From Spirochaetales bacterium Spiro_02 (lineage in GTDB: Bacteria > Spirochaetota > Spirochaetia > Sphaerochaetales > Sphaerochaetaceae): a DNA stretch of 64,000 nt. Positions 44,453-53,474 of the stretch are shown here, piece by piece. The notes beneath the pieces were generated by a model. That model saw only the letters and a list, made by a program, of their open reading frames with translations, was not told where the DNA came from and ran no database searches. The translations under genes were made by a program, and so were the position numbers. The stretch is taken from NCBI GenBank assembly GCA_001604275.1, contig LVBD01000051.1, forward strand, positions 20,716 to 84,715, written 5' to 3'. The number at the start of each line of letters is the position of its first letter. Positions within the stretch are counted from its first letter, which is position 1.

Positions 44453-44488
44453 GTCCTACCGGCCATGGCATCGTGGTCGGAGTCGAGT
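44453..44488 (+). repeat. 36-base hairpin repeat, copy 2
   Basis: It starts 66 bases after copy 1, leaving a 30-base spacer. The two differences are G to A before the stem and G to A inside it, where A-U replaces G-U, so the stem CCGGCCATG/CGTGGTCGG is kept. Orientation is unknown. Confidence 0.8.
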
Positions 44489-44550
44489 CTGAACGCTCCA
44501 CTGTCCGTCCGTACAGTATGTTTCGGATGTATCGGAATGGAATTTGATTG

Positions 44551-44579
44551 TTGAAATAATAATGGAATGTTATTATATT
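44551..44579 (+). promoter_or_regulatory. Promoter of the ACT-domain / NTPase pair
   Basis: TTGAAA (44551-44556), 17 bases and TATATT (44574-44579) lie 50 bases before the ATG at 44630 in AT-rich DNA. Confidence 0.6.
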
Positions 44580-44629
44580 AACATCGTCGGATAGGATACT
44601 CCGGAAACCACGGCGAAAGGATGGCATGA

Positions 44630-45301
44630 ATGGCTGATTCAGTGAGCAGTTGCGTCAAGCGAATCATCGATAAGACTCCGTTCCTCCATGAGATACTGAT
44701 CCAGGGCATCCTCAGTTGTAGCAACTATGCCGAGTCGATACATTCGCAGGTCGAGAAAGCCTATGGAAAACCTGTGAAGATATCCGCGATCGTGATGGCT
44801 ATCAGGCGGTATGCGGAAGATCTTCGGCAGCGGGACAATTCCCAGCGGCGCTACAACGTCCAGTATGAAATCGTGATGAAAACGAACATTTTCGATGTGA
44901 ATCTTGTCCGGCGGGATTCCTTTATCATGAAACTTGCCACGCTCTATCAGAATGTCTCCACCGAGAAAGGTGATTTCCTCAATGTCACAATGGGCAACCA
45001 TGAAGTGAGCGTGGCTGTCAGCGAAAAATACAGATCGTTGATCGAAGAACTGGTGCAGGGGGAGGAAATACTGAACCGAATGGAGGATCTGGTGGCCCTC
45101 ACGTTGATTTTCTCCGGCGAATTCCTCCAGACGCCTGGAATCGTGTACGAGGCGGTAAGGAAGCTCGCTTGGGAGGAAATCAACATGATCGAGGTCATGT
45201 CGACGATGAACGAATTGACGTTCGTCATTAGACGGGGAGACTCGATGAAGGCTTTTTCCGTCCTGCAAAGTTTCCTCGGGCAGAATGATGGCAGGCAGTG
45301 A
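44630..45301 (+). CDS. ACT-domain protein, aspartokinase-regulatory-like
   Basis: The 223-residue protein has a helical N-terminal half (about residues 1-120) and a C-terminal ACT pair. The stretch DLVALTLIFSGEFLQTPGIV (near residue 150) followed by EINMIEVMSTMNELTFVIRR resembles the ligand-binding ACT repeats of aspartate kinases, but no kinase domain is present. ACT domains usually bind amino acids, so this may be a sensor or regulator. The N-terminal part could be a winged-helix region, but I cannot prove it. AGGA precedes the ATG. Its end overlaps the next gene by 17 bases, so the two products are probably linked in function. Confidence 0.6.
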   Translation: MADSVSSCVKRIIDKTPFLHEILIQGILSCSNYAESIHSQVEKAYGKPVKISAIVMAIRRYAEDLRQRDNSQRRYNVQYEIVMKTNIFDVNLVRRDSFIMKLATLYQNVSTEKGDFLNVTMGNHEVSVAVSEKYRSLIEELVQGEEILNRMEDLVALTLIFSGEFLQTPGIVYEAVRKLAWEEINMIEVMSTMNELTFVIRRGDSMKAFSVLQSFLGQNDGRQ

Positions 45302-45803
45302 CGCCCCTCTTTCGCGGATCACGTTCATCTGTGGAGATCGTGATTCCGGAAAGACCACGAGGCTTTGGCGGGAGATCGAACGTCTGCGAACCATCGATGG
45401 CGTTCGAATTGGCGGTTTCGCGACGACGCCCGTCGATCCGGGGTTGCCGAAAGATCGCTACGTGCTTCAGGATCTTGCGACGGGGGAGGCCCGGCTGCTG
45501 ATGTCCGAGCTGGAGTTTCCCCACTCCATAGCGTTCGGGAGATTCTTTGTCGATCCTGCTGTCTTTTCCTGGGCTAATTCGAAAATTATGGAACAGATCG
45601 CAATCGCAACCCATATCGTGTTCGACGAAATCGGGAGAATCGAATTGTCGGGAGGGGGGTTGGCGCCATCGTTTTCCGCCGCGGTAGCCTCCAGGGGGGT
45701 GAACATACTCGCGGCGGTTCGCACATCGTTTCTCGGAGAAGTAGGAAGAACCTTCGGGGTCGATGCGGCCGCATGTACCATCATCGAGTGCTTCCGTCAG
45801 TAG
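45285..45803 (+). CDS. P-loop NTPase, THEP1-like
   Basis: The 172-residue protein has Walker A ICGDRDSGKTTRL (residues 15-27), GVRIGGFATTPVD near residue 38, Walker B THIVFDEIGRIEL near residue 108, and a late AAVRTSF stretch. This is the layout of THEP1-type nucleoside triphosphatases (DUF265), small enzymes that hydrolyse NTPs, with unclear roles in nucleotide or molybdopterin metabolism. It is slightly shorter and more divergent than typical members. The start lies inside the end of the ACT-domain gene, a sign of coupling. A hairpin follows the gene. Confidence 0.7.
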   Translation: MMAGSDAPLSRITFICGDRDSGKTTRLWREIERLRTIDGVRIGGFATTPVDPGLPKDRYVLQDLATGEARLLMSELEFPHSIAFGRFFVDPAVFSWANSKIMEQIAIATHIVFDEIGRIELSGGGLAPSFSAAVASRGVNILAAVRTSFLGEVGRTFGVDAAACTIIECFRQ

Positions 45804-45856
45804 CTGAGGGCATCACGCCGACACAGGCAAGCGAAATTCGCCGTAAATATCCTCTG

Positions 45857-45890
45857 CTGCCTGTCAATACCTGACAGGCAGGTTCTTTCG
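45857..45890 (+). terminator. Hairpin terminator shared by convergent genes
   Basis: CTGCCTGTCA (45857-45866) and TGACAGGCAG (45872-45881) pair perfectly with a 5-base loop, followed on the plus strand by GTTCTTTC. It overlaps the stop codon of the phosphatase gene on the other strand. The T-run is weak. Confidence 0.55.
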
Positions 45891-46676
45891 CAGAAAATCG
45901 ACTCCCGCTCTGGTTCCTGCATAGACCGGACGCTTGAATGGCTGCCGTTCCAGGACGAATGCATCGTCATAGACAAATGGTTCTCCATCCACGTACTCCA
46001 TCAGCATCCCTTCATGGAGCAGCACCGCATGTGCTGACAACACGTCCCACACGTAGCATGGCTGGTTGACGCAAGCCTCGAAGTGCGGATAGATGGCCGG
46101 GGAGAGCATGTGGATGATACTGCTTCCGAACGTCCTGACCTTGCCGTGGAAATTCGTGAAGTCCATGTGACGCTGTCCTGCCGCACCCATGGTAATCTGC
46201 CGCGGGACATCCTTGTCTCCGCGTAGGACCAGCGGTTGTCCGTTGATCGTTACATCGGGCGATCCCGGGTCAAGGCGCACGAACAGTTCGTCGCATCCGA
46301 TGCCCCAGCGGGGAGCGTCGATCATCGCGCCGACAGGCACACGGTTCTCGTCCATGATCCCCAAGGCTACCGCCCATGACGGCAGCCCCTGGCTGTAGAC
46401 ATCCGTTCCATCGATCGGATCCAGGACGAACGTACAGGGCGCATCGTCTTTCCATGGCGTAAGCACTTCCTCGCTGATAATGTTCGCATCGGGGAACAGT
46501 CTTCCAACCATGTAGAGGATCCTTCGCGACACTTCAAGATCCGTTTCCGTGATGACGGTTCCATCTGATTTGTAGTTCCTATGGATGTCATGCTGCACCT
46601 GCCGCGCGAAAGCGCCGCAGGCGCGGACTTCCTCGGCTAAGGAATCGAGCTTGGATTTGTCCAGAGAAATGCTCAT
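45864..46676 (-). CDS. Inositol monophosphatase / CysQ-family phosphatase
   Basis: The 270-residue protein has the family motifs: SDGTVITETDLEVSRRI near residue 37, ISEEVLT near residue 66 (metal-binding Glu), the core TFVLDPIDGTDVYSQGLPSW near residue 81, and YVWDVLSAHAVLLHEGM near residue 208. These bind two or three Mg ions that attack a phosphomonoester, such as inositol phosphate, fructose 1,6-bisphosphate or PAP. The exact substrate is unknown. It is divergent from mfd. Its stop codon lies in a perfect hairpin. Confidence 0.85.
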   Translation of the reverse strand: MSISLDKSKLDSLAEEVRACGAFARQVQHDIHRNYKSDGTVITETDLEVSRRILYMVGRLFPDANIISEEVLTPWKDDAPCTFVLDPIDGTDVYSQGLPSWAVALGIMDENRVPVGAMIDAPRWGIGCDELFVRLDPGSPDVTINGQPLVLRGDKDVPRQITMGAAGQRHMDFTNFHGKVRTFGSSIIHMLSPAIYPHFEACVNQPCYVWDVLSAHAVLLHEGMLMEYVDGEPFVYDDAFVLERQPFKRPVYAGTRAGVDFLRKNLPVRY

Positions 46677-46679
46677 TGC

Positions 46680-46709
46680 TTGAAAACCTTCTTGTTGATG
46701 TGATAGGGT
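46680..46709 (+). promoter_or_regulatory. Weak promoter candidate directly before mfd
   Basis: TTGAAA (46680-46685), 18 bases and TAGGGT (46704-46709) preceded by TGA (an extended -10). Start would fall about four bases before the mfd ATG, which has no ribosome binding site. Confidence 0.35.
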
Positions 46710-46719
46710 TATTGCGCCT

Positions 46720-49700
46720 ATGCAGACACAAATCGCCGCGTCCGTTCAATCGTATATCAAAAACAGCGATGCTTACAAGAGCTATTGCAGGAACTGCCAT
46801 GTCCCGTTGTCGGTCGAAGGGCTTGACGGATTTCCTCTGGCAGAATGTCTCCGTCTGTTCGCCCGGAAGACTTCCGGCAGAGTCTGGGCGGTCTGTTCTA
46901 CCGAAGAATCAGCACTACAGATCCTCAAGGACGGTTCGTTCACAGACGGTGGATGGTCTAGGAAAGCGAAGGAACCGAAGTATTCTCGCAACGCACGGAT
47001 CGCGGGCATGACGGACGACATGCCATTTTTCTATATCCCTTCCACTGGCAAGACTTTGTACAGTCATTGGGAGGGAAGCCAGCGGGAATATGAACAGTTG
47101 CAACGCCTTGCGTCCGTCATCGATGCGAAGCAGGGCGTCGTCGTAACACATCTGCGAGCTTTCGTTTCGCCAGTCGTTTCTCCGAAATCGATTCTGGACG
47201 CTTCACTTGAACTCGTGGTAAACGCTCCGTTCGATCCGATTACGGTTGCGAACCGTCTTGCCGACAGTGGGTATTTCCGTGCGCCGAGTACCAGTTCTCC
47301 GGGGGAGTTCTCATTGCGTGGGGAAGTTCTGGACATCTATCCGCACGAGCTGGAGTATCCTGTCAGAATCTATGCTGACTGGGACAGGATCGATCGCATC
47401 TGTCTATTCGATCCAATTACGCAAGAAACGATCAAAAGCATGGGGAGAATCCAGATCAGCATCCTCGGAGAACGGGATTCGGTCATACTTGATTCGGTCG
47501 CCCCGTACATCCATGACGACGACTATTTCTTTTTTGTCGGCGATGAGCGGCTGGAAACGTCCTTCCATTCCTTGGAAGTCGAGGCGAAAGCTCTGTTCAG
47601 GACTGCCTTCCTGACCGATAGGAACGCAACGAGACCGCAGGATATGCTTTTCGACTATCCGTCGTTCAAGGAACGGTGCTCTGACAGCGTTACCGTCGTG
47701 GATATTTCCCGTCAGCGGACCGACAGCTTTCGGTTCGATATCGAAGGCCCACGGTCATATTTCGGAAACTTCACCATGCTGCGCGAAGAACTCGGACAGC
47801 TGACCGCCAATGGCTGGAAGATCTCGATTTTCACAGGAACGGAACTGCAGCGGAAACGACTGGAGCAGATGCTGAAGCAGTTTTCATCTATCGAATATAT
47901 CGAACGGGAGATTTCCGGGGGATTCGCTATTCCGTCGCTCAAGGTGATCGCCATCTGCGACCATGAGATATTCGGCAGGCGCAAGCAGGTCGTTCAGATG
48001 CTCCATCATGTCCAGTCCAGTCCTCTCGACTCATTCGTCGATCTGAACGAGGGTGACTATGTCGTGCACGTGAACTACGGTATCGGTCGGTTCGTGAAGA
48101 TCGACCGTGTCCGGATGGGGGACAAGGAACGGGACTACATCAAGATACTCTATGCCGGCGACGAGCATCTGTATGTCCCCATCGAGCAGGCGAACCTGAT
48201 TCAGCGGTATATCGGAAGTGAAGGCGGTATCCCGAAACTTGACAAGCTCGGCGGACAGGGATGGGAGAACAAGAAAGTCAAGGCTCGCAAGTCGGCGGAA
48301 GAGCTGGCGGGACGGTTGATCAAGCTGTATGCACGACGCAAGAATACAATGGGATACCCCTTCGCGAAGGATACCGATTGGCAGCTTCAGTTCGAAGCGT
48401 CATTCCCGTACGACGAGACCGAGGATCAGCTGACCTGCATCGACGATATCAAGCAGGACATGGAGAGTCCGATCGTCATGGACCGGCTGGTCTGCGGCGA
48501 TGTCGGATACGGGAAGACTGAAATCGCGTTCAGGGCTGCGTTCAAGGCTGTCATGAGTGGCAAGCAAGTGGCGTTTCTCGCTCCGACAACGATTCTCGCG
48601 GAACAACATTATTCGAACTTTCTCAAGCGACTAGGGGATTTTCCCGTGAAAGCCGGGCAGCTGTCCCGTATCGTACCGAAGAAAGAGCAGGGGCGGACAT
48701 TGAAACTACTGGCAACGGGAAGCGTCGACGTACTGTTCGGTACGCATCGCATCCTGCAAAAAGATGTCGTCTTCCATGATCTCGGATTGTTGATCGTGGA
48801 CGAGGAACAGCGTTTCGGTGTCAAGGACAAGGAGAAGATCAAAGAGATGCGGGCTTCGGTCGACTCCCTCTCCCTGTCCGCCACCCCGATTCCTCGTACT
48901 CTTTATATGTCGCTGCTGAAGATCCGGGACATGTCGTTGCTGACGACTCCGCCGATCGCCAGAAGACCGATCAAGACGGTCATCCAGCATTTCGACGAGG
49001 ACATGATCGAGCGGGCGATTCGATACGAAGTCGGGCGGGGAGGGCAGGTCTTCTACCTGCACAATCGGATCGAGACGCTGGAGGAAGTTGTCTGGGGATT
49101 GCAGAAACGGATGCCGGAACTGATCATCGAGAGCGCCCATGGACAGATGGACAGCATCGCGCTTGAGGATACGATGCGCAGGTTCGTCCACGAAGGAATT
49201 CAGGTACTTGTGGCTACGACGATCATCGAGAACGGCATCGATATCCCGAATGTGAATACGATCATCATCGATAGGGCCGACATGTACGGGGTAAGTCAGC
49301 TGTATCAGTTGCGAGGTCGTGTCGGACGAAGCGATAAAGAAGCCTATGCGTATTTGTTCTATCCGGAAGCGGCCGCACTGAGCGAACTCGCAGTCAAGCG
49401 GCTGAAAGTGATCAGCGAGCATACGGAACTCGGTGCTGGGTTCAAGGTCGCCATGAAGGACATGGAGATCAGAGGTACCGGGAATCTGCTGGGACGAGAG
49501 CAGAGCGGACAGATGGCGTCCGTCGGACTCGACATGTATCTGCGTATCCTCGACGAAGCGATCGCGGATCTGCAGAAAAGTGACGATGCGGAAAGCCAGA
49601 AGGAAGTGTTTCTCGAACTAGACTACAGCGGTTTCATTCCGGACAGCTATATCAAGGCTCCCTCCGTCAAGTTCGAAATCTACAAGAAGATTTCTTCGAT

Positions 49701-50040
49701 CCAGGATGAGGAACAGCTCCAGTCACTTACCGCGGAGATGGAGGATCGGTTCGGCCAGATGCCGGAAGAGGTCGCGAACCTGCTGTACATCGCCGAGCTG
49801 AAGATCATCTGCCGGAAGCTGTCGATCTTCCACCTCGCAGAGCGCAACGGAATCGTCACCGTCGAGTTCTCTCGGCTTGCCAGCCTGTCGATCGACAAGT
49901 TGATCGATCTGGTGCGCCTGTCCGGCGGGAAGGTGAAGATCGATGCGAAGCGGATGAATTTCATGGAGATGAAGACCGAGGCCATTTCCTTGAAGGACAA
50001 GGCGCTGTTTATTCTGGAGAAGTTGCAGCGACTGGTATAG
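46720..50040 (+). CDS. mfd: Transcription-repair coupling factor Mfd
   Basis: The 1106-residue protein has the UvrB-like N-terminal region (SPGEFSLRGEVLDIYPHELE near residue 191), the RNA-polymerase-interacting CarD-like domain (LNEGDYVVHVNYGIGRFVKI near residue 443), the RecG-like translocase with Walker A CGDVGYGKTEIAFRA near residue 592, DEEQRFGVKDKEKI near residue 695 and LRGRVGRSDKEAYAY near residue 868, and a C-terminal regulatory domain. It removes RNA polymerase stalled at DNA damage and recruits UvrA. There is no Shine-Dalgarno before the ATG. trmB follows 56 bases later. Confidence 0.96.
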   Translation: MQTQIAASVQSYIKNSDAYKSYCRNCHVPLSVEGLDGFPLAECLRLFARKTSGRVWAVCSTEESALQILKDGSFTDGGWSRKAKEPKYSRNARIAGMTDDMPFFYIPSTGKTLYSHWEGSQREYEQLQRLASVIDAKQGVVVTHLRAFVSPVVSPKSILDASLELVVNAPFDPITVANRLADSGYFRAPSTSSPGEFSLRGEVLDIYPHELEYPVRIYADWDRIDRICLFDPITQETIKSMGRIQISILGERDSVILDSVAPYIHDDDYFFFVGDERLETSFHSLEVEAKALFRTAFLTDRNATRPQDMLFDYPSFKERCSDSVTVVDISRQRTDSFRFDIEGPRSYFGNFTMLREELGQLTANGWKISIFTGTELQRKRLEQMLKQFSSIEYIEREISGGFAIPSLKVIAICDHEIFGRRKQVVQMLHHVQSSPLDSFVDLNEGDYVVHVNYGIGRFVKIDRVRMGDKERDYIKILYAGDEHLYVPIEQANLIQRYIGSEGGIPKLDKLGGQGWENKKVKARKSAEELAGRLIKLYARRKNTMGYPFAKDTDWQLQFEASFPYDETEDQLTCIDDIKQDMESPIVMDRLVCGDVGYGKTEIAFRAAFKAVMSGKQVAFLAPTTILAEQHYSNFLKRLGDFPVKAGQLSRIVPKKEQGRTLKLLATGSVDVLFGTHRILQKDVVFHDLGLLIVDEEQRFGVKDKEKIKEMRASVDSLSLSATPIPRTLYMSLLKIRDMSLLTTPPIARRPIKTVIQHFDEDMIERAIRYEVGRGGQVFYLHNRIETLEEVVWGLQKRMPELIIESAHGQMDSIALEDTMRRFVHEGIQVLVATTIIENGIDIPNVNTIIIDRADMYGVSQLYQLRGRVGRSDKEAYAYLFYPEAAALSELAVKRLKVISEHTELGAGFKVAMKDMEIRGTGNLLGREQSGQMASVGLDMYLRILDEAIADLQKSDDAESQKEVFLELDYSGFIPDSYIKAPSVKFEIYKKISSIQDEEQLQSLTAEMEDRFGQMPEEVANLLYIAELKIICRKLSIFHLAERNGIVTVEFSRLASLSIDKLIDLVRLSGGKVKIDAKRMNFMEMKTEAISLKDKALFILEKLQRLV

Positions 50041-50096
50041 TTGATTGTCCGGCCGATGCCGAACGCCGATGAGATGCTGGGAGGGAGTTTCCTGAA

Positions 50097-50834
50097 ATGC
50101 GAGAAAGACAGGCTGATGTATTTGCCGATATCCCGGAGTTGGAACGGGTAGAGGAGCGGGACGGAGCACAGAGACGCGAGGTCAAGAGCTATGTGCTCCG
50201 CGGAAGTCATCTCCATGCATTCCAAGTGGATGCGTTGAAGAACTTCTATCCCGAATATGGCATTCCGTTCAGACCGGAGCCGCTTGACTGGACCACAGTT
50301 TTCGGAAACGATAACCCGGTCGTCGTTGAAATCGGATTCGGCATGGGGGACAGTACCGCCCGGATCGCGAAGGATCGTCCGCAATACAATTATCTTGGCA
50401 TCGAAGTGTTTCTTGCAGGATTCGCGAAACTGCTCCATGCCTGCGCTACCATGCCGTTGCCGAACGTCAGATTGATGCGTTTCGACGCCGTACAGGTGCT
50501 CCGCTCCATGGTGCCCGATGGTTCAGTCGCAGGTTTCCATATCTTTTTTCCCGACCCGTGGCCGAAGAAACGTCACCACAAGCGACGGTTGGTACAAGTT
50601 CCTCTTGCCGAGATGATGTGTTCGAAACTGGTCGAAGGAGGATATGTCTATTGTGTGACCGACTGGAAGGAGTACGCCGACCATATGCTGCAAGTGTTCG
50701 ATTCCGTACCGGGGTTCCGCAATCCATACGCCGGTTTCGCCCCTGCGAGGCCGTGGAGACCTACTACGAAGTTTGAGCAAAAAGGGCTTGCGAAATCATA
50801 TGAAATCAGCGAAGTCTGGGTGGAGAAGCGATAG
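50097..50834 (+). CDS. trmB: tRNA (guanine-N7-)-methyltransferase
   Basis: The 245-residue protein has the SAM-binding VVVEIGFGMGDSTARIAKDR near residue 75, YLGIEVFLAGFAKLL near residue 100, the catalytic signature FHIFFPDPWPKKRHHKRRLV near residue 146, and YCVTDWKEYADHML near residue 186. It makes 7-methylguanosine at position 46 of tRNA. The ATG at 50097 has GGGAG nine bases upstream. It follows mfd on the same strand and may share its transcript. Confidence 0.95.
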   Translation: MRERQADVFADIPELERVEERDGAQRREVKSYVLRGSHLHAFQVDALKNFYPEYGIPFRPEPLDWTTVFGNDNPVVVEIGFGMGDSTARIAKDRPQYNYLGIEVFLAGFAKLLHACATMPLPNVRLMRFDAVQVLRSMVPDGSVAGFHIFFPDPWPKKRHHKRRLVQVPLAEMMCSKLVEGGYVYCVTDWKEYADHMLQVFDSVPGFRNPYAGFAPARPWRPTTKFEQKGLAKSYEISEVWVEKR

Positions 50835-50845
50835 GAGAGACAAGA

Positions 50846-50882
50846 AAGCCGTCGCGCGGTCTTTCGGCTGCAACGACGGCTT
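50846..50882 (-). terminator. Terminator of the EF-G-like gene
   Basis: AAGCCGTCG (50846-50854) pairs with CGACGGCTT (50874-50882); on the minus strand TTTCTTG follows. It may also stop trmB transcription, though the plus-strand T-run is poor. Confidence 0.6.
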
Positions 50883-50903
50883 CGTACGCTTGTGAGTGAA
50901 ACG

Positions 50904-52991
50904 CTATCGGTCCTGAGCGGCTTCCTGGGCGGCTTTCGCCGCTTTGATGACGTCGTCCGCCAGCTTGCCGTTGAGCGTTTCGTAATGGTCGAACTCCAGT
51001 TCGTACGATCCGGTACCGCTGGTCATCGACTTCAATTCGATAGCATAGTTGAGCAGTTCCGCTTGCGGAACTTCCGCTCTGATTTTCTGGATATGTCCCA
51101 TGTCGTCCTGTCCGAGCACCCGGCCTCGCTTGCCGGAAAGATCGGAAAGGATATCTCCTAGATACTCGTTCTCGGCATAGACGAAAAGCTTGACATATGG
51201 TTCGAGCAATACCGCGCCTGCCTTCCCCAAAGCCTCCTTCATCGCTCCTTTCGCCGCGAGTTTGAACGCCATTTCCGACGAGTCTACAGGATGTTCCTTG
51301 CCATCGATCAGCGTCACGCCGATATCGACGAGCGGGTATCCCGCCAGGAAGCCTTCCTCCATGGCTTCGTGCAATCCTTTCTCGATGCCGGGAATATAGC
51401 CTTTCGATACGGAGCCTCCCTTGATCGCATTCGTGAAAGTGTAGTATTCTCCGCGCTCGATCGGTTGGATCTCAATCAGTACCCGGGCATATTGACCATG
51501 ACCGCCCGACTGTTTTTTGTGGGTATATTCGGCGATTCCTGATTTCTTGGTGATCGTTTCTCGATAGGCGATCCTTGGAAGTTTTGTATTGATCTGGATT
51601 TTCTGCTTTTCGCGGATCCTGTCGAGAATCATGTTGATATGGAGTTCACCCATTCCTGAGACGGTATTCTCTTTCGTTTCTTCGTTGTATTCGACGCGGA
51701 ACGTCAGATCCTCCTCTGTCACTTTGTGCAGCGCTTCGTTCATCTTGTCTTCGCTTTTCTTGTCGCTGGCGCTGATCGCGAGCGCATAGATCGGCTGGGG
51801 GAGATTCAATGGTTTGAACGTGAATTTCATATCCGATGAGGACAGCAACGTCGCATTGGTCGACGTGATGTTGCTTTTCGCGATGATTCCGATATCTCCG
51901 GCGGCAAGCGATGGTACTTCGACGAGTTTCTTTCCGATGGCTCGGTAGACCTTGCCCGCGCGCTCCTTCTTGGACATCTGGGGATTGTACAGTTCCGTAT
52001 CAGCGGTAATGGTTCCGCCTGCGACCTTGATGAAACTCAGTTTTCCCGAGAACTGGTCGATCGTCGTCTTGAATACATAGGCGCACGCCGGGGAGTCCTG
52101 GGATATCGTCAACGACGTTTCGGTGCCTTCCGCATCGACTGTCGTCTCCATCTTCCCTTCGGGAGAAGGAAAGTTGTTCTTCACGAAGTTGAGCAACGAC
52201 ATGATTCCGCTGCCTTTCGCCGTGCTTCCGCACAGGACGGGTACCACACGATTGTCGTTCAGGCCTTCGCGCAGCCCACGACGGATTTCATCGGGTGTCA
52301 GCGTGCCTTCTTCGAAATACTTTTCTATCAGGTCGTCGGCTCCTTCCGCCGCCGCTTCTATCAGAAGTAGCCTGAACTCTTCCGCATAGTCGTTCAGTTC
52401 AGTGGGAATCTGTGTCATGGACTCCTTTCCGTCCGTTCCGATCAGATACGCCTGATTCTCGATCAAATTGATGACGCCCTTGAAGTTCTCGGCATCGCCG
52501 ATCGGAATCGTCACCGGGACGAACGACGAATTGAACTCTTCCTTCAGGTTGTCGAGCACTTTCTTATAGTCAGCGCGCTCACGATCCATCTTGTTGATGA
52601 ATACGGCGCGCGGTTTGTTCCTGGTATTCAGTCTGCGCCAAAGCTTGATCGTTTCGATCTGGGCGCCATCGCGAGCATCGACCAGCATCAAGGCCGCTTC
52701 GCAGGATCGGAAACCACAGATGGCTTCGCCAATGAAGTCCGCAGTTCCCGGAGTATCGATGAAATTCAGGACTTTTCCGTCCCATGTCATGGAGGCTAGA
52801 GAAGCATGGATGGATATCTTGCGTGTAATTTCTTCTTCAGTGTAGTCACTGACTGTTTTTCCGCTATCGACGTTTTCGGCCCGGGAAATCACACCACTGT
52901 AGAACAACGCCTGTTCCAACAATGAGGTTTTCCCGGTACCGTTGTGGCCTACGATGGCTAGATTCCTCAGTTCGGTACTGGTTACGCTCAT
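50904..52991 (-). CDS. Divergent EF-G-like translational GTPase
   Basis: The 695-residue protein has the five-domain EF-G plan but an unusual P-loop GHNGTGKTSL (residues 15-24) where true EF-G has AHIDAGKTT. Other G motifs are normal: DTPGTADF and FINKMDRERAD. Switch I reads SDYTEEEITRKISI, not the usual RGITI. Domain IV keeps the tip region KKQSGGHGQYARV. This is the group of EF-G-like proteins (TM1651 type) whose role is unclear. The ATG at 52991 has GGAGG six bases upstream. A second EF-G paralogue lies 1.3 kb upstream on the same strand. Confidence 0.88.
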   Translation of the reverse strand: MSVTSTELRNLAIVGHNGTGKTSLLEQALFYSGVISRAENVDSGKTVSDYTEEEITRKISIHASLASMTWDGKVLNFIDTPGTADFIGEAICGFRSCEAALMLVDARDGAQIETIKLWRRLNTRNKPRAVFINKMDRERADYKKVLDNLKEEFNSSFVPVTIPIGDAENFKGVINLIENQAYLIGTDGKESMTQIPTELNDYAEEFRLLLIEAAAEGADDLIEKYFEEGTLTPDEIRRGLREGLNDNRVVPVLCGSTAKGSGIMSLLNFVKNNFPSPEGKMETTVDAEGTETSLTISQDSPACAYVFKTTIDQFSGKLSFIKVAGGTITADTELYNPQMSKKERAGKVYRAIGKKLVEVPSLAAGDIGIIAKSNITSTNATLLSSSDMKFTFKPLNLPQPIYALAISASDKKSEDKMNEALHKVTEEDLTFRVEYNEETKENTVSGMGELHINMILDRIREKQKIQINTKLPRIAYRETITKKSGIAEYTHKKQSGGHGQYARVLIEIQPIERGEYYTFTNAIKGGSVSKGYIPGIEKGLHEAMEEGFLAGYPLVDIGVTLIDGKEHPVDSSEMAFKLAAKGAMKEALGKAGAVLLEPYVKLFVYAENEYLGDILSDLSGKRGRVLGQDDMGHIQKIRAEVPQAELLNYAIELKSMTSGTGSYELEFDHYETLNGKLADDVIKAAKAAQEAAQDR

Positions 52992-53185
52992 ACTGTTCCT
53001 CCTTGCTTGGAGTCGTCGGTCCGTCGTTTCGAACTTCGGACCGTCGTCCTCCTGCGCGACAATGCCACCGGAGCGCGATTCCAAGCCGCATGTCAGGCTT
53101 GTCCCGGCATGTCGGTTCCTCCTCGATGCTCCCGGTTTCTACGTTCCGGAATCATGCGATTCCATGCATAGAATGCATTTCTCTT

Positions 53186-53214
53186 ATCGTATGCTGACAT
53201 ATCGGAGTTGTCAA
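53186..53214 (-). promoter_or_regulatory. Consensus promoter of the EF-G-like gene
   Basis: Minus-strand TTGACA (53209-53214), 17 bases and TACGAT (53186-53191). The transcript leader would be about 190 bases long. Nothing gene-like is seen in 52992-53420 apart from this. Confidence 0.65.
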
Positions 53215-53420
53215 AAACTTTTTTCTCCGGGCTCCGGAGGTGCTCGGTACGGTGTGCCTGTGTATTCTGTTGCGTGAAGTGACGAAAAGGCACAAAAAAG
53301 CATCCTCCCATGCAAGCGCTACGCTGTCGGTCATGGATCGAATCCATGAAGCAGAGGAGGAAAGCGACTGATGTTCCGGATCAGAGCCAGCAGGTTCCGG
53401 AATCGATCGCCAAGGTAAGG

Positions 53421-53460
53421 AAAAAGGGGGTGTCTCTGAATCTTTTCTGAAACACCCCCT
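53421..53460 (-). terminator. Rho-independent terminator of the XRE gene
   Basis: Minus-strand GGGGGTGT pairs with ACACCCCC (53426-53433 with 53452-53459; the inner TCAG/CTGA also pairs) and is followed by TTTTT. It lies 15 bases past the stop codon. Confidence 0.88.
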
Positions 53461-53474
53461 GCATGTCGAAAACG

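Noticed and set aside
44387..44488. Calling the two repeats a CRISPR array outright
   Set aside because: Only two repeats, one spacer and no cas genes in the window; kept as a repeat with an open interpretation.
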